DNA of 64,000 nucleotides from Rhizobium jaguaris. GTDB taxonomy: Bacteria > Pseudomonadota > Alphaproteobacteria > Rhizobiales > Rhizobiaceae. The number at the start of each line of letters is the position of its first letter. Position 1 is the stretch's first letter. Below the pieces are notes generated by a model. It did no database searches and had not been told where the DNA came from. It was given only the letters and a program-made list of their open reading frames with translations. Location of the stretch: positions 1,045,501 to 1,109,500 of the forward strand of contig NZ_CP032694.1 of the NCBI RefSeq assembly GCF_003627755.1. Direction: 5' to 3'. This document shows positions 19,312 to 28,184 of the stretch, in pieces. The position numbers and the translations under genes are program-made.

Positions 19312-19542
19312 CAAGAAAAACCATTCCCGACCACGTTCGCATCGGCTGTGGCTTTCCTGCAATGCGCAATAGGGGAGAGAAATAGGCGATAACGAATTTG
19401 CCCGATATCAGACGAACAGGCTTCCATTCCGTTGAAGGAAAGATTGTCGGAACGTTTTTTCATATTGAACGTTATTTCTGGTCATTCTGTCCGAATTCTC
19501 ACCCGAGAGCCGAAATGCGGGTGAGCACCGGAGATGATCAAG

Positions 19543-19635
19543 ATGAATCTCGCCACGAATATAATGCCGATGATGAAATCGATGATGGGTGGCATGATGA
19601 ATCCGACGATGAGCGGAAAACGGCCTGATCCGTAG
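19543..19635 (+). CDS. Methionine-rich microORF (30 aa)
   Basis: The start is the ATG at 19543, nine bases after CCGGAG; an in-frame ATG at 19534 would add three residues. Of 30 residues nine are Met, in the core MPMMKSMMGGMMNPTMSG, and the C-terminus is KRPDP. The stop is TAG 19633-19635. A strong plus-strand terminator follows 45 bp later and nothing else in this direction needs it, so the region is probably transcribed. Met-rich clusters of this kind bind Cu(I) or Ag(I) in other proteins. I do not recognise the peptide; it may instead be part of an sRNA. Confidence 0.45.
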   Translation: MNLATNIMPMMKSMMGGMMNPTMSGKRPDP

Positions 19636-19679
19636 GGCAGCCGCAACCCGGAATAACAAGCAGACCTCCATCTGCCTCT

Positions 19680-19708
19680 GGCCGCCCGCAAGGGCGGCCC
19701 TTTTTTTG
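19680..19708 (+). terminator. Strong rho-independent terminator after the microORF
   Basis: An 8-bp GC stem GGCCGCCC / GGGCGGCC with a GCAA loop is followed by C and seven Ts. It is oriented for plus-strand transcription. No annotated plus-strand gene other than the Met-rich microORF ends here. Confidence 0.9.
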
Positions 19709-19896
19709 TTCGCTGACGCCTTAGCCGCGGACTTCCCCCGACATAAATGCGGAATTTGATAACAGAAGCCAGGCATGGCAACGGCGTTCATCGCAGCGTT
19801 GCAACCCGTAGCGGCCGCTGCGGGATATCTACGACCTCTACAACGCGCCACCGTGAGCGCGGCACGTAGATTGCTCCGGCCGTTGCGCAGGACCAG

Positions 19897-21102
19897 TCAC
19901 CGAACAAGGAACCCAAGCATGGCTGCGTTTGCCAGATCGATGAAGAACGCAGAGACGAGCGGCAGAATGATGAATGCGATGGTTGCTGCCCCATGAGTTT
20001 TGGTTACCGCCGTCATATTGGCGATTGCCGTCGGGGTCGCTCCAAGCGAGATACCAAAGAAGCCTGCAGAAATCACCGCCGCATCATACGTACGGCCCAT
20101 CGCGGGGAACACAACGAACAGGACGTAAACCACGACCGCAACCGTCTGCACGACGAGGACGATCACAAGCGCAGCGCCGAGTCCGCTGAGAGCCCACAAC
20201 TGCATGCTCATCAGCGACATTGCGAGAAAGACATTCAACGAGAGATCGGAGATGAGCGAGAGCGCTCGCGTGCGCGTCGGCCAAGGGAGGCGCGGTGCGA
20301 GCAGCGGAATGGTGTTCGTCATCACAATCGCGACCAGCAAGCAGACGACGAACAGCGGAAGATTGACGCCAGCCTCCACGATGATCTCATGCAAGGCGTA
20401 CCCGATGAGAATGGCGATATTGGTCACCAGCAAGGCTCGCAGCAGACTGACATAGCTGACATCATCTTCGTGACTGCTTTCTGCAGCGCGCGACACACCG
20501 ATCACCAACTCTTCGGTGGTGGGTCCGCTCAGTCCATAGCGTTTGATCAGGAATTGCGCAGTTGGTCCGCCGATGAGGCTGGCGATAACAAGACCAAGTG
20601 TTGCACTCGCGATGCCGATTTCAAGCGCATTCGTCAGTCCGAAACGACTGGTGATAATCGGTGCCCAGGCAATCGTTGTGCCGTGACCGCCGATTAGCGA
20701 CGTCGAGCCAAGCAAGATTGCCATACCATCGGGGAGACCGAGCGTGTCGCTGACTCCGATTGCGATTGCGTTCTGGATGACGAGAAATACAAGCGTGACG
20801 CCCAATAGGATAAGAAATGGCTTGCCTCCCGCCACAAGGTCGGAGAGCCTGGCGTTGAGACCGACCCCGGTGAAGAAGTAGAGAAGAAGCATGTCGCGTG
20901 CGGCGAGTGTAAAATTGATCTCCAAACCGAAGAATTCGTAGGCGACCAGCGTTATCAAGGCGGCAAGCAGGCCACCTGTCACCGCTTCAGGTATGCTCCA
21001 CCGCGCAAGGACGGGAATGAAACGGTTGAGGTTCGCACCAGCGAAGAACACGAGGATCGCAATGGTGAACGATTGCAATCCTGGGACCTGCACTACCGAC
21101 AT
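19897..21102 (-). CDS. gltS: Sodium/glutamate symporter, GltS family
   Basis: The protein is 401 aa with about ten to twelve membrane helices in two inverted halves. Signature segments are LLGSTSLIGGHGTTIAWAP in the first half and VISAGFFGISLGATPTAIANM in the second; both are the Gly-rich re-entrant loops of GltS. It imports glutamate with Na+ across the inner membrane. It is transcribed divergently from a membrane-anchored AraC regulator that starts 265 bp away, which makes that regulator a candidate controller. Confidence 0.92.
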   Translation of the reverse strand: MSVVQVPGLQSFTIAILVFFAGANLNRFIPVLARWSIPEAVTGGLLAALITLVAYEFFGLEINFTLAARDMLLLYFFTGVGLNARLSDLVAGGKPFLILLGVTLVFLVIQNAIAIGVSDTLGLPDGMAILLGSTSLIGGHGTTIAWAPIITSRFGLTNALEIGIASATLGLVIASLIGGPTAQFLIKRYGLSGPTTEELVIGVSRAAESSHEDDVSYVSLLRALLVTNIAILIGYALHEIIVEAGVNLPLFVVCLLVAIVMTNTIPLLAPRLPWPTRTRALSLISDLSLNVFLAMSLMSMQLWALSGLGAALVIVLVVQTVAVVVYVLFVVFPAMGRTYDAAVISAGFFGISLGATPTAIANMTAVTKTHGAATIAFIILPLVSAFFIDLANAAMLGFLVR

Positions 21103-21366
21103 GGACCACCTTCACCTTGGTTGCAGCCGAACCCGCCTCAGTTCGTCACTTTGACATGCGCCAGACGAATAGACGAGCGGAAAGAGCTTCGCCACTCTCG
21201 TTCAAAAGGATTAAATCGACACGCAACTGAATGTGGCATCCTAGATCACCTGTTTACCGACCCACATCTCATGAACCTGGAGAGCAGAACGCTCTGAATA
21301 GGGGGAGGATGAATTCCAGATGATGCACGGATGCGACTAACAGACCTTATGTGGTAATGGTCATCC

Positions 21367-22452
21367 ATGCCTTCGATGCCGCTGCCATTCGTCGTTTCCC
21401 TTGTTCTCTGCCTTATCCTGGTGCGGATGATCCGGCAGGAAGAGCGAAAGCTCGGACTATTTCCGCTGCTCGTCGCTACCCTCGCCATTCAAGCGGTTTT
21501 GCTGGGATTGAATTGGAACATCGGTTGGTATCCGGCGCGCCTTATCCAGCCGATCGTCGCGGCGCTCCTGCCGGCGCTCTCCTTTGCGGCCTTCGATCAG
21601 CTTCGTCGCAATAATGTCGCGAAGTTTTCAGACCTGTGGCTGCACCTGATACCGGCGAGCCTTGTCGCAGCTCTTGTCGCCTTCTGGCGCGGGCCAATCG
21701 ATCTCGTTCTTTTTGCGATTTGCCTCGGATACGGCCTTGCCCTCCTGCGGGTGGCGCGGCAGGGGCCAAGTGCACTTGCCGCTGTGCGCGTCAACGATGA
21801 GTGGACCGCGCATAAAGCGCTCGTCGCGGTGGCGGTTTTGCTTGTTGTGACGGCCTTCATCGACGCAACAATATCGCTCGATCTTTCTCTGGGCGAAGGT
21901 CAGCAGGCCCGAACGCTGCTGATCGTTGCAAATGTCCTGTGGCTGGCGGTTGCCGGTTATGCCGCTACGATTGCGTACGATGCCCGTCCCGATACGGAAT
22001 CCAACGCCATTGAGGCGAATTTTGCTTTCCCTTCCACTGAGCCCCTCTCTCGCGTTTCCTCTTCAGGCACCGAAGAGGACACAGCCATAGTAAGCCGGAT
22101 TGATGGCCTAATGAGAGAACAGCATCTCTATCGTGATCCGGACCTGACACTGGAACGCCTTGCGCGACGCGCCGGGATACCGGCGCGTCAGATTTCTGGC
22201 GCTCTAAATCGAATCTATGGCCGCAACGTTTCCCAGATTGTGAATGAGTATCGAGTCAGCGATGCCAAGCGGCGACTGGTCACAACACGCGATCCGGTAA
22301 CAATCATCATGCTGGAATCGGGTTTTGGCACGAAGTCGAACTTCAATCGCGAATTCCTGCGCGTGACGAGCATGACCCCGAGTAACTATCGCCGCCTCGG
22401 AGGCGACGCAGATACTGCCACTGAGGTGCAGACTGGCGCGTCCGCCTCGTAA
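21367..22452 (+). CDS. AraC-family regulator with N-terminal membrane domain
   Basis: The protein is 361 aa. Residues 1-215 hold about six to seven hydrophobic helices, for example LPFVVSLVLCLILVRMI and ALVAVAVLLVVTAFI. A linker of ~35 residues is followed by a C-terminal AraC DNA-binding domain (residues ~245-345) with LTLERLARRAGIPARQIS as the first helix-turn-helix and MLESGFGTKSNFNREF as the second. The membrane part probably senses a ligand or an envelope state, and the regulator would then bind DNA from the membrane. Divergent gltS and the downstream hydrolase are the obvious target candidates. Confidence 0.88.
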   Translation: MPSMPLPFVVSLVLCLILVRMIRQEERKLGLFPLLVATLAIQAVLLGLNWNIGWYPARLIQPIVAALLPALSFAAFDQLRRNNVAKFSDLWLHLIPASLVAALVAFWRGPIDLVLFAICLGYGLALLRVARQGPSALAAVRVNDEWTAHKALVAVAVLLVVTAFIDATISLDLSLGEGQQARTLLIVANVLWLAVAGYAATIAYDARPDTESNAIEANFAFPSTEPLSRVSSSGTEEDTAIVSRIDGLMREQHLYRDPDLTLERLARRAGIPARQISGALNRIYGRNVSQIVNEYRVSDAKRRLVTTRDPVTIIMLESGFGTKSNFNREFLRVTSMTPSNYRRLGGDADTATEVQTGASAS

Positions 22453-22651
22453 CCCTTCGCCTTGGTGGAGAGCTCATCGCACGAAACGATCTGGATCACG
22501 ATCTCGGACGTCCAAGATCGCGTTCGAGGGCGATTCGGCCTGTTTTTCCGTCAATCTTGAGCCTGGGCATACGCTATCCCGGTCGGCCATCAATCCGAAT
22601 GCGGCAGGGGATCGACGGTATGTTGAGGATAAGGGCCACAAGAGGAAAACA

Positions 22652-23701
22652 ATGAAATTATTGATGAAAATTGCGCTCATGCTTTGCGCCATCGTGATAA
22701 TGCAGCAATCAGCCTTTGCTGGCGAAAATGTCGGTGTGCGCCAGATTGCGGCTCCCTCCAGAGAGCGGGGCTACGATCTCGCCGTGACTGTTTGGTACCC
22801 GGCGGAGTCGGGTGGTAAGCCTGTCTCGCTTGGCGAGAACGTCTTTTTTGTGGGGACGCTCGCCATGCTCGACGCCCCAATCTCAGATCGAAAATTCCCC
22901 CTGATATTGCTTTCCCATGGGGCTGGTCTGGCAGGAAACGCACAAGCCTTAAGCTGGATTGCTGTGCCTCTGGCAAAACAGGGCTTCATCGTTGCTGCTC
23001 CAACCCACCCCGGAAATACAGGTGCAAACCGATCTGCAGCAGAAACGATGAAGCTTTGGTTGCGGCCGTCGGATATCACCGAGACCCTGAGTGCAATAGG
23101 CGAAAACGATCTATTCAAGGAACATCTTGATTTGAACAAGGTGGGGATGCTCGGGCTTTCGATGGGCGGCAGCACGGCACTAGCAATAGCGGGCGCTCGC
23201 ATCGACCCTAAGCGCTTGGCGAGCTATTGCGATACGGACGCACTCAACCCTTCGCTTTGTGGTTGGGTGAGGCAAAGCGGCGTCGATTTACACGCCATGG
23301 ATTTGACGTTGGCCGGTCGCGATAATGAAGATACGCGTATCCGATTTGCCGTGGCGATTGATCCTGGACCCGTTGATGTCTTCGAATTCAATACCTTTTC
23401 CAGAATTTCGATCCCGGTTGATCTCGTAAATCTAGGTCAACCCCGAAAAATCCCTCTGACCGTGCAGGCTGCCAAAATTGCGGAAGCCATTCCAAACGCG
23501 ACATATTCCACGATCGAAGATGCGAGCCACTTTAGCATGTTTGCCGAATGCAAGCCCGGTGCAGCCGAGATTGCCGAATCTGAAAAGATAGGTGATCCGA
23601 TCTGCTCGGATGGTGGAGGACGCTCACGTAACGAAATCCACGCGCAGCTGATCGATATGGTCGTTACCGCTTTCGGTCGGGCGCTGAAACCAAGCCCCTA
23701 A
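22652..23701 (+). CDS. Secreted alpha/beta hydrolase (dienelactone hydrolase / PAF-acetylhydrolase-like)
   Basis: The protein is 349 aa. Its signal peptide, ending AFA-GE (residue ~24), predicts export. The oxyanion loop is ILLSHGAG (residues ~85-92). The nucleophile elbow GLSMGGS puts the catalytic serine at residue 170, and the late histidine is in EDASHFSMF. This pattern fits plasma-type PAF acetylhydrolase and predicted dienelactone hydrolases. The substrate is unknown, probably an ester. It lies 200 bp downstream of the AraC-type regulator in the same direction. Confidence 0.8.
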   Translation: MKLLMKIALMLCAIVIMQQSAFAGENVGVRQIAAPSRERGYDLAVTVWYPAESGGKPVSLGENVFFVGTLAMLDAPISDRKFPLILLSHGAGLAGNAQALSWIAVPLAKQGFIVAAPTHPGNTGANRSAAETMKLWLRPSDITETLSAIGENDLFKEHLDLNKVGMLGLSMGGSTALAIAGARIDPKRLASYCDTDALNPSLCGWVRQSGVDLHAMDLTLAGRDNEDTRIRFAVAIDPGPVDVFEFNTFSRISIPVDLVNLGQPRKIPLTVQAAKIAEAIPNATYSTIEDASHFSMFAECKPGAAEIAESEKIGDPICSDGGGRSRNEIHAQLIDMVVTAFGRALKPSP

Positions 23702-23931
23702 GTTGGCGTGCGAAGTCGCCTTTCGCGAAAATCCAATCTTCGGGAGGAAATCGGCGAAACCGTATGTAATGACAAGGCGGCTTCAGGCGGTATGTCCTCA
23801 TCCTCTCGGCATGTTGATGAAAAACTACGCCGGCTGAAGGAATCCGGGCGCGAAATACGATGATTGATGTTGCGTTTGCCGTTTCCATGCATACATCACC
23901 TGCAGCAAACATCATGAATCAGGATCGACGA

Positions 23932-24792
23932 ATGGCTGGATTTTTCAGGCGCATGCTTCCGAAGCGGTTTCGCAAGGATCGAGTGGTTGTACCTGTCGTC
24001 CGGCTGAGCGGGGTCATCGCGTCCGGCGGCGGTCCTCTCCGGCAGTCGCTGAACCTAGCGGGTGTCGCCCTGGCGCTGGAAAGGGCCTTCAGCGTGAAGG
24101 CTGCCCCGGCCGTTGCCATCGTTGTCAATTCGCCTGGCGGTTCACCGGTGCAGTCCCGGATGATCTATAATCGCATCCGCGATCTTGCCCGCGAAAAAGA
24201 GAAGAAGGTGCTGGTCTTCGTCGAGGATGTCGCCGCGTCAGGCGGCTATATGATCGCTCTCGCCGGCGATGAGATCATTGCCGATGCCTCCTCCATTGTC
24301 GGTTCCATCGGCGTCGTCTCCGGCGGGTTCGGTTTTCCGGAGCTATTGAAGAAGCTCGGGGTCGAGCGCCGCGTCTATACTGCCGGCGAAAACAAGGTGA
24401 TCCTCGATCCGTTCCAGCCGGAGAAGGAAAAGGACATCGAATATCTGAAGAGCCTGCAACTGGAGATCCACAAGGTTTTCATCGACATGGTGCGCGAGCG
24501 CCGGGCAGGTAAACTGGCCGCGGACGAGGACGTGTTTTCCGGCCTCTTCTGGACCGGCGGGCGCGGCCTGGAACTCGGCTTGATCGACGGGCTCGGCGAT
24601 ATGCGCCAGGAACTGAGGAAGCGTTTCGGCGACAAGGTCAAGCTCGAGCTGGTTACCACACCACGCAGCCTCTTCGGCCGCCGTGCGCCCGGCATTTCCC
24701 TTTCAAGCATGGACAGCATCGGCGCCGGCCTTGCCTCCGGACTTGCGGAAGTGGCAGAGGAAAAGGCATTGTGGGGGCGGTACGGATTGTAA
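23932..24792 (+). CDS. sppA: S49-family signal peptide peptidase SppA
   Basis: The protein is 286 aa from ATG 23932 (MAGFFRRMLPKRF, with AGGA upstream); an in-frame ATG at 23914 is possible. It is the short SppA form. The strand VVVPVVRLSGVI, the nucleophile motif EDVAASGGYMIAL (Ser ~103) and AGENKVILDPF (Lys ~155, likely general base) make the Ser/Lys dyad. SppA digests cleaved signal peptides in the membrane or periplasm. The N-terminus is basic with little hydrophobic anchor, so it may be membrane-associated or cytoplasmic. Confidence 0.9.
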   Translation: MAGFFRRMLPKRFRKDRVVVPVVRLSGVIASGGGPLRQSLNLAGVALALERAFSVKAAPAVAIVVNSPGGSPVQSRMIYNRIRDLAREKEKKVLVFVEDVAASGGYMIALAGDEIIADASSIVGSIGVVSGGFGFPELLKKLGVERRVYTAGENKVILDPFQPEKEKDIEYLKSLQLEIHKVFIDMVRERRAGKLAADEDVFSGLFWTGGRGLELGLIDGLGDMRQELRKRFGDKVKLELVTTPRSLFGRRAPGISLSSMDSIGAGLASGLAEVAEEKALWGRYGL

Positions 24793-24808
24793 CCGGGAGT
24801 GCTGCGAG

Positions 24809-25000
24809 ATGCCGCAGATCATCTTCTTCCTCGTCGCCGTCGGCGGTATTTGGTTTCTCTATCGACGCTTCGTGCGCGATGCCCAAAAACTCACGGAGAA
24901 ATCCCGCCGTGCCGAAAGTGAACGGCGCACCGGCGCCATTGGTACGCTGGTAAAGGATCCGAAGACAGGGGAGTATCGGGTGAAGCGGGATGACGAATAG
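24809..25000 (+). CDS. Small single-pass membrane protein, unknown function
   Basis: The protein is 63 aa. One N-terminal hydrophobic helix (IIFFLVAVGGIWFLY, residues ~4-18) is followed by a highly charged tail (RRFVRDAQKLTEKSRRAESERR) and the C-terminal LVKDPKTGEYRVKRDDE. It starts 16 bp after the sppA stop and is probably co-transcribed with it. I do not recognise a family. The layout suggests a cytoplasmic tail anchored in the inner membrane. Confidence 0.75.
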   Translation: MPQIIFFLVAVGGIWFLYRRFVRDAQKLTEKSRRAESERRTGAIGTLVKDPKTGEYRVKRDDE

Positions 25001-25125
25001 CGTCTGATAGAGGGTGGAAACGGGAAATGGTGACAGCGACGGCTTGCACGTGAAAGCCTTGACCCTTCCGTCCTGCCGTGGCACCTGTCCGCCAAACAAT
25101 CCATCACCTGAAGAAATCGATCTCC

Positions 25126-26085
25126 ATGACCGCGACCCCGCCCGATAACATGAATCCGAAGCGCTCGTTCCAGGCGTTGATCCTGACGCTGCACAATTAC
25201 TGGGCCGACAAGGGTTGCGCGGTTCTTCAACCCTACGACATGGAAGTCGGCGCCGGCACGTTCCATCCGGCGACCACCCTGCGCTCGCTCGGGCCGAAGC
25301 CGTGGAAGGCTGCATACGTGCAGCCGTCGCGCCGGCCGTCGGACGGTCGTTACGGCGAAAACCCCAATCGCATGCAGCACTATTACCAATATCAGGTCAT
25401 CCTGAAGCCGAACCCGCCGAACCTGCAGGAGCTTTACCTCGGCTCGCTCGCGGCGATCGGCCTCGATCCATTGGTGCATGATATCCGCTTCGTCGAGGAT
25501 GACTGGGAAAGCCCGACGCTTGGCGCCTGGGGGCTTGGCTGGGAATGCTGGTGCGACGGCATGGAAGTGTCGCAGTTCACCTATTTCCAGCAGGTCTGCG
25601 GCATCGAATGCTCGCCGGTCGCCGGCGAATTGACCTATGGTCTCGAACGTCTGGCAACCTATGTCCAGGGCGTCGACAGCGTCTACGATCTGAATTTCAA
25701 CGGTCTCGAAGGCGACGAGAAGATCACCTACGGCGATGTCTTCCTGCAGGCAGAGCAGGAATATTCCCGGCATAATTTCGAATACGCCAACACCGAGATG
25801 CTGCACCGCCACTTCATCGACGCGGAGAAAGAATGCCAGGCGCTTCTCGCCGCCGGCGCGCCGGGCGACAACGCCAACCAACTGCTGCACAAGTGCGTTT
25901 TCCCCGCTTACGACCAGTGCATCAAGGCAAGCCACGTCTTCAATCTACTCGACGCCCGCGGCGTGATTTCGGTCACCGAGCGGCAGAGCTATATCCTGCG
26001 CGTCCGCACGCTGGCGAAAGCCTGCGGCGAGGCTTTCCTGTTGACGGATGCAGGCGGGGCGAATTGGGACAAGCAGGCGGCCTGA
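25126..26085 (+). CDS. glyQ: Glycyl-tRNA synthetase alpha subunit
   Basis: The protein is 319 aa. Conserved GlyQ segments include [37 protein letters not shown] and [22 protein letters not shown], covering the class II active site. With GlyS it forms the alpha2beta2 enzyme that charges tRNA(Gly) in the cytoplasm. Unusually, glyS is not adjacent: about 4.2 kb with lemA, an EPSP synthase gene and a DUF2207 gene lies between them, all in the same direction. The start ATG 25126 was preferred; ATG 25150 is possible. Confidence 0.96.
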   Translation: MTATPPDNMNPKRSFQALILTLHNYWADKGCAVLQPYDMEVGAGTFHPATTLRSLGPKPWKAAYVQPSRRPSDGRYGENPNRMQHYYQYQVILKPNPPNLQELYLGSLAAIGLDPLVHDIRFVEDDWESPTLGAWGLGWECWCDGMEVSQFTYFQQVCGIECSPVAGELTYGLERLATYVQGVDSVYDLNFNGLEGDEKITYGDVFLQAEQEYSRHNFEYANTEMLHRHFIDAEKECQALLAAGAPGDNANQLLHKCVFPAYDQCIKASHVFNLLDARGVISVTERQSYILRVRTLAKACGEAFLLTDAGGANWDKQAA

Positions 26086-26193
26086 GTCACATTTCGTATC
26101 TCTAAGGTATTGGCCTGATGGCGAAAAGCGGATGACAATATCCGTTAGGCCACATAGTCTCCCTCGTGGTTGCATTCGCCACGGGGGTTCGCG

Positions 26194-26757
26194 ATGTATT
26201 TCGCGATGTATATTGTTCTGGCGATCATCGTTCTGATCGCGCTTTATGCCGTTTTCATCTACAACGGTCTCGTTCGCGCCAGACAGGTGGCGGAGGAGGC
26301 GTGGTCCGGCATTGATGTGCAGTTGAAGCGCCGCGCCGATCTGATCCCCAATCTGATCGAAACCGTAAAGGGCTATGCCGCCCATGAACGCCAGACTTTG
26401 GAAGAGGTCGTGGCACTGCGCAACAAGGCGCAGGCCATGCCATCGGGCGATGTCGCCGCACGCGGGCAGGTGGAAGGCCTGCTTTCTCAGGCCCTCGGTC
26501 GTGTGATCGCGCTCGCCGAAGCCTATCCCGACCTGAAGGCCAATACGAATTTCATCGAACTGCAACGCTCGCTCGAAGGTATCGAGGAGGAAATCCAGAT
26601 GTCTCGGCGCTACTACAACGGCGCGGCGCGCGAGCTGAACGTCAAGGTCGAGAGCTTTCCCAACAATCTTCTCGCCGGTCAGTTCGGCTTTTCCAAACGC
26701 GAATTTTTCGAAATCACCAACGAGGCCGACCGCGCCGTTCCCACGGTCAAGTTCTAA
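26194..26757 (+). CDS. lemA: LemA-family protein
   Basis: The protein is 187 aa from ATG 26194. One N-terminal membrane helix (YIVLAIIVLIALYAVFIYNG) is followed by LVRARQVAEEAWSGIDVQLKRRADLIPNL, the diagnostic LemA segment, then an all-helical domain ending FFEITNEADRAVPTVKF. LemA proteins expose a helical domain on the outer face of a membrane; their role is unclear. Many genomes pair lemA with a DUF2207 or TPM-domain gene, and a DUF2207 gene is found 1.4 kb downstream here. Confidence 0.92.
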   Translation: MYFAMYIVLAIIVLIALYAVFIYNGLVRARQVAEEAWSGIDVQLKRRADLIPNLIETVKGYAAHERQTLEEVVALRNKAQAMPSGDVAARGQVEGLLSQALGRVIALAEAYPDLKANTNFIELQRSLEGIEEEIQMSRRYYNGAARELNVKVESFPNNLLAGQFGFSKREFFEITNEADRAVPTVKF

Positions 26758-26847
26758 GATTCCGCCTATCGGTTTTGTGTCCGAGGCGGTAAAGGAAGCC
26801 GACCACAGGCCGTTGGCCGCTTTCTGGACTGACCAAAGAGATTGATG

Positions 26848-28100
26848 ATGGGTAGAGCCAAACTCACGATTATCCCCCCGGCAAGCCGCTGACCGGACGC
26901 GCCATGCCGCCGGGATCGAAGTCTATCACCAACCGCGCGCTGCTACTCGCCGGCCTCGCCAGAGGAACCAGTCGGCTGACCGGCGCGCTGAAGAGCGACG
27001 ACACGCGTTATATGGCCGAAGCGCTCCGCGCCATGGGGGTCTCGATTGATGAACCCGACGACACCACGTTCATCGTCACCGGCAGCGGCAAGCTTAAGTC
27101 GCCCGCCGCACCGCTCTTTCTCGGCAATGCCGGCACGGCGACCCGCTTCCTGACGGCCGCCGCTGCCCTGGTCGACGGCAAGGTGGTGGTCGATGGTGAC
27201 GCTCATATGCGCAAGCGACCGATCGGCCCGCTGGTCGATGCCCTGCGCTCTCTCGGTATCGACGCGACCGCCGAGACCGGCTGCCCGCCCGTGACCGTCA
27301 ATGGTACCGGCCGTTTCGAGGCGAGCCGCGTGCAGATCGACGGCGGCCTCTCCAGCCAATATGTTTCCGCCCTGCTGATGATGGCCGCCGGCGGCGACCG
27401 CGCGGTCGATGTCGAACTGCTCGGTGAGCATATCGGCGCGCTCGGCTATATCGATCTCACGGTCGCCGCGATGCGCGCTTTCGGAGCCAAGGTCGAGCGC
27501 ACAAGCCCGGTGACCTGGCGCGTCGAGCCGACTGGCTACCATGCGGCGGATTTCCTCATCGAACCCGACGCTTCGGCTGCGACCTATCTCTGGGCGGCCG
27601 AAGTGCTGACCGGCGGCAAGATCGATCTCGGCACGCCGGCGACCGAATTCTCGCAGCCGGACGCCCGTGCCTACGATATGATCTCGCAGTTTCCGCATTT
27701 GCCCTCCGTCATCGACGGATCGCAGATGCAAGACGCCATTCCGACGCTCGCCGTCCTCGCCGCCTTCAACGAAACGCCGGTGCGCTTTGTCGGCATCGCC
27801 AATCTCCGCGTCAAGGAATGCGATCGCGTCCGGGCGCTGTCGAGCGGCCTGTCGCGCATCGTTCCCGGCCTCGGCACGGAGGAAGGCGACGACCTGATCG
27901 TTGCTTCCGACCCGAGCCTTGCCGGCAGGACCTTGCCGGCCGAGATCGACAGCTTTGCCGACCACCGCATCGCTATGAGCTTCGCGCTTGCCGGGCTCAA
28001 GATTGCCGGCATCACCATTCTCGACCCCGATTGCGTCGCCAAGACCTTCCCGGCCTATTGGGACACTTTGGCCTCGCTCGGCGTCGCCAACGACGAATAG
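26848..28100 (+). pseudogene. aroA: EPSP synthase (AROM-like type), frameshifted near the 5' end
   Basis: The natural start, ATG 26848 (MGRAKLTIIPP), runs into TGA at 26890-26892. Adding one C to the six-C run at 26874-26879 joins it to the long frame entered at 26904 (MPPGSKSITNRALLL). The joined protein is ~418 aa. Family motifs are PPGSKSITNRALLLAGLA, LFLGNAGTATRFLT and RVKECDRVRAL. EPSP synthase condenses shikimate-3-phosphate with PEP in aromatic amino acid synthesis. The motifs are not those of the CP4-type enzyme known from Agrobacterium (GDKSISHR, GNAATGCR), so a second aroA may exist elsewhere. The missing base is probably a sequencing error. Confidence 0.85.
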
Positions 28101-28104
28101 TACC

Positions 28105-28162
28105 GCTCCCCAGAGGGAGGGTGGATAACCGTTCCTGACATATCGCGCCCGAGATAGGGCGC
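28105..28162. repeat. Two intergenic hairpins between aroA and the DUF2207 gene
   Basis: CTCCCC...GGGAGG (about 28105-28123) and GCGCCC-GAGATA-GGGCGC (28145-28162) are adjacent inverted repeats without a T-tract. A similar CCTCCCC/GGGGAGG palindrome follows the DUF2207 gene at 30135-30156. They could be mRNA-stabilising or rhizobial intergenic repeats. Confidence 0.45.
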
Positions 28163-28184
28163 CATTGGATCACATGGGGGTGTG

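Noticed and set aside
19398..19628. 76-aa plus-strand frame overlapping the Met-rich microORF
   Set aside because: It has no ribosome site or recognisable content and an unusual Asp/Glu-rich tail that comes from reading the Met-rich repeat in another frame.
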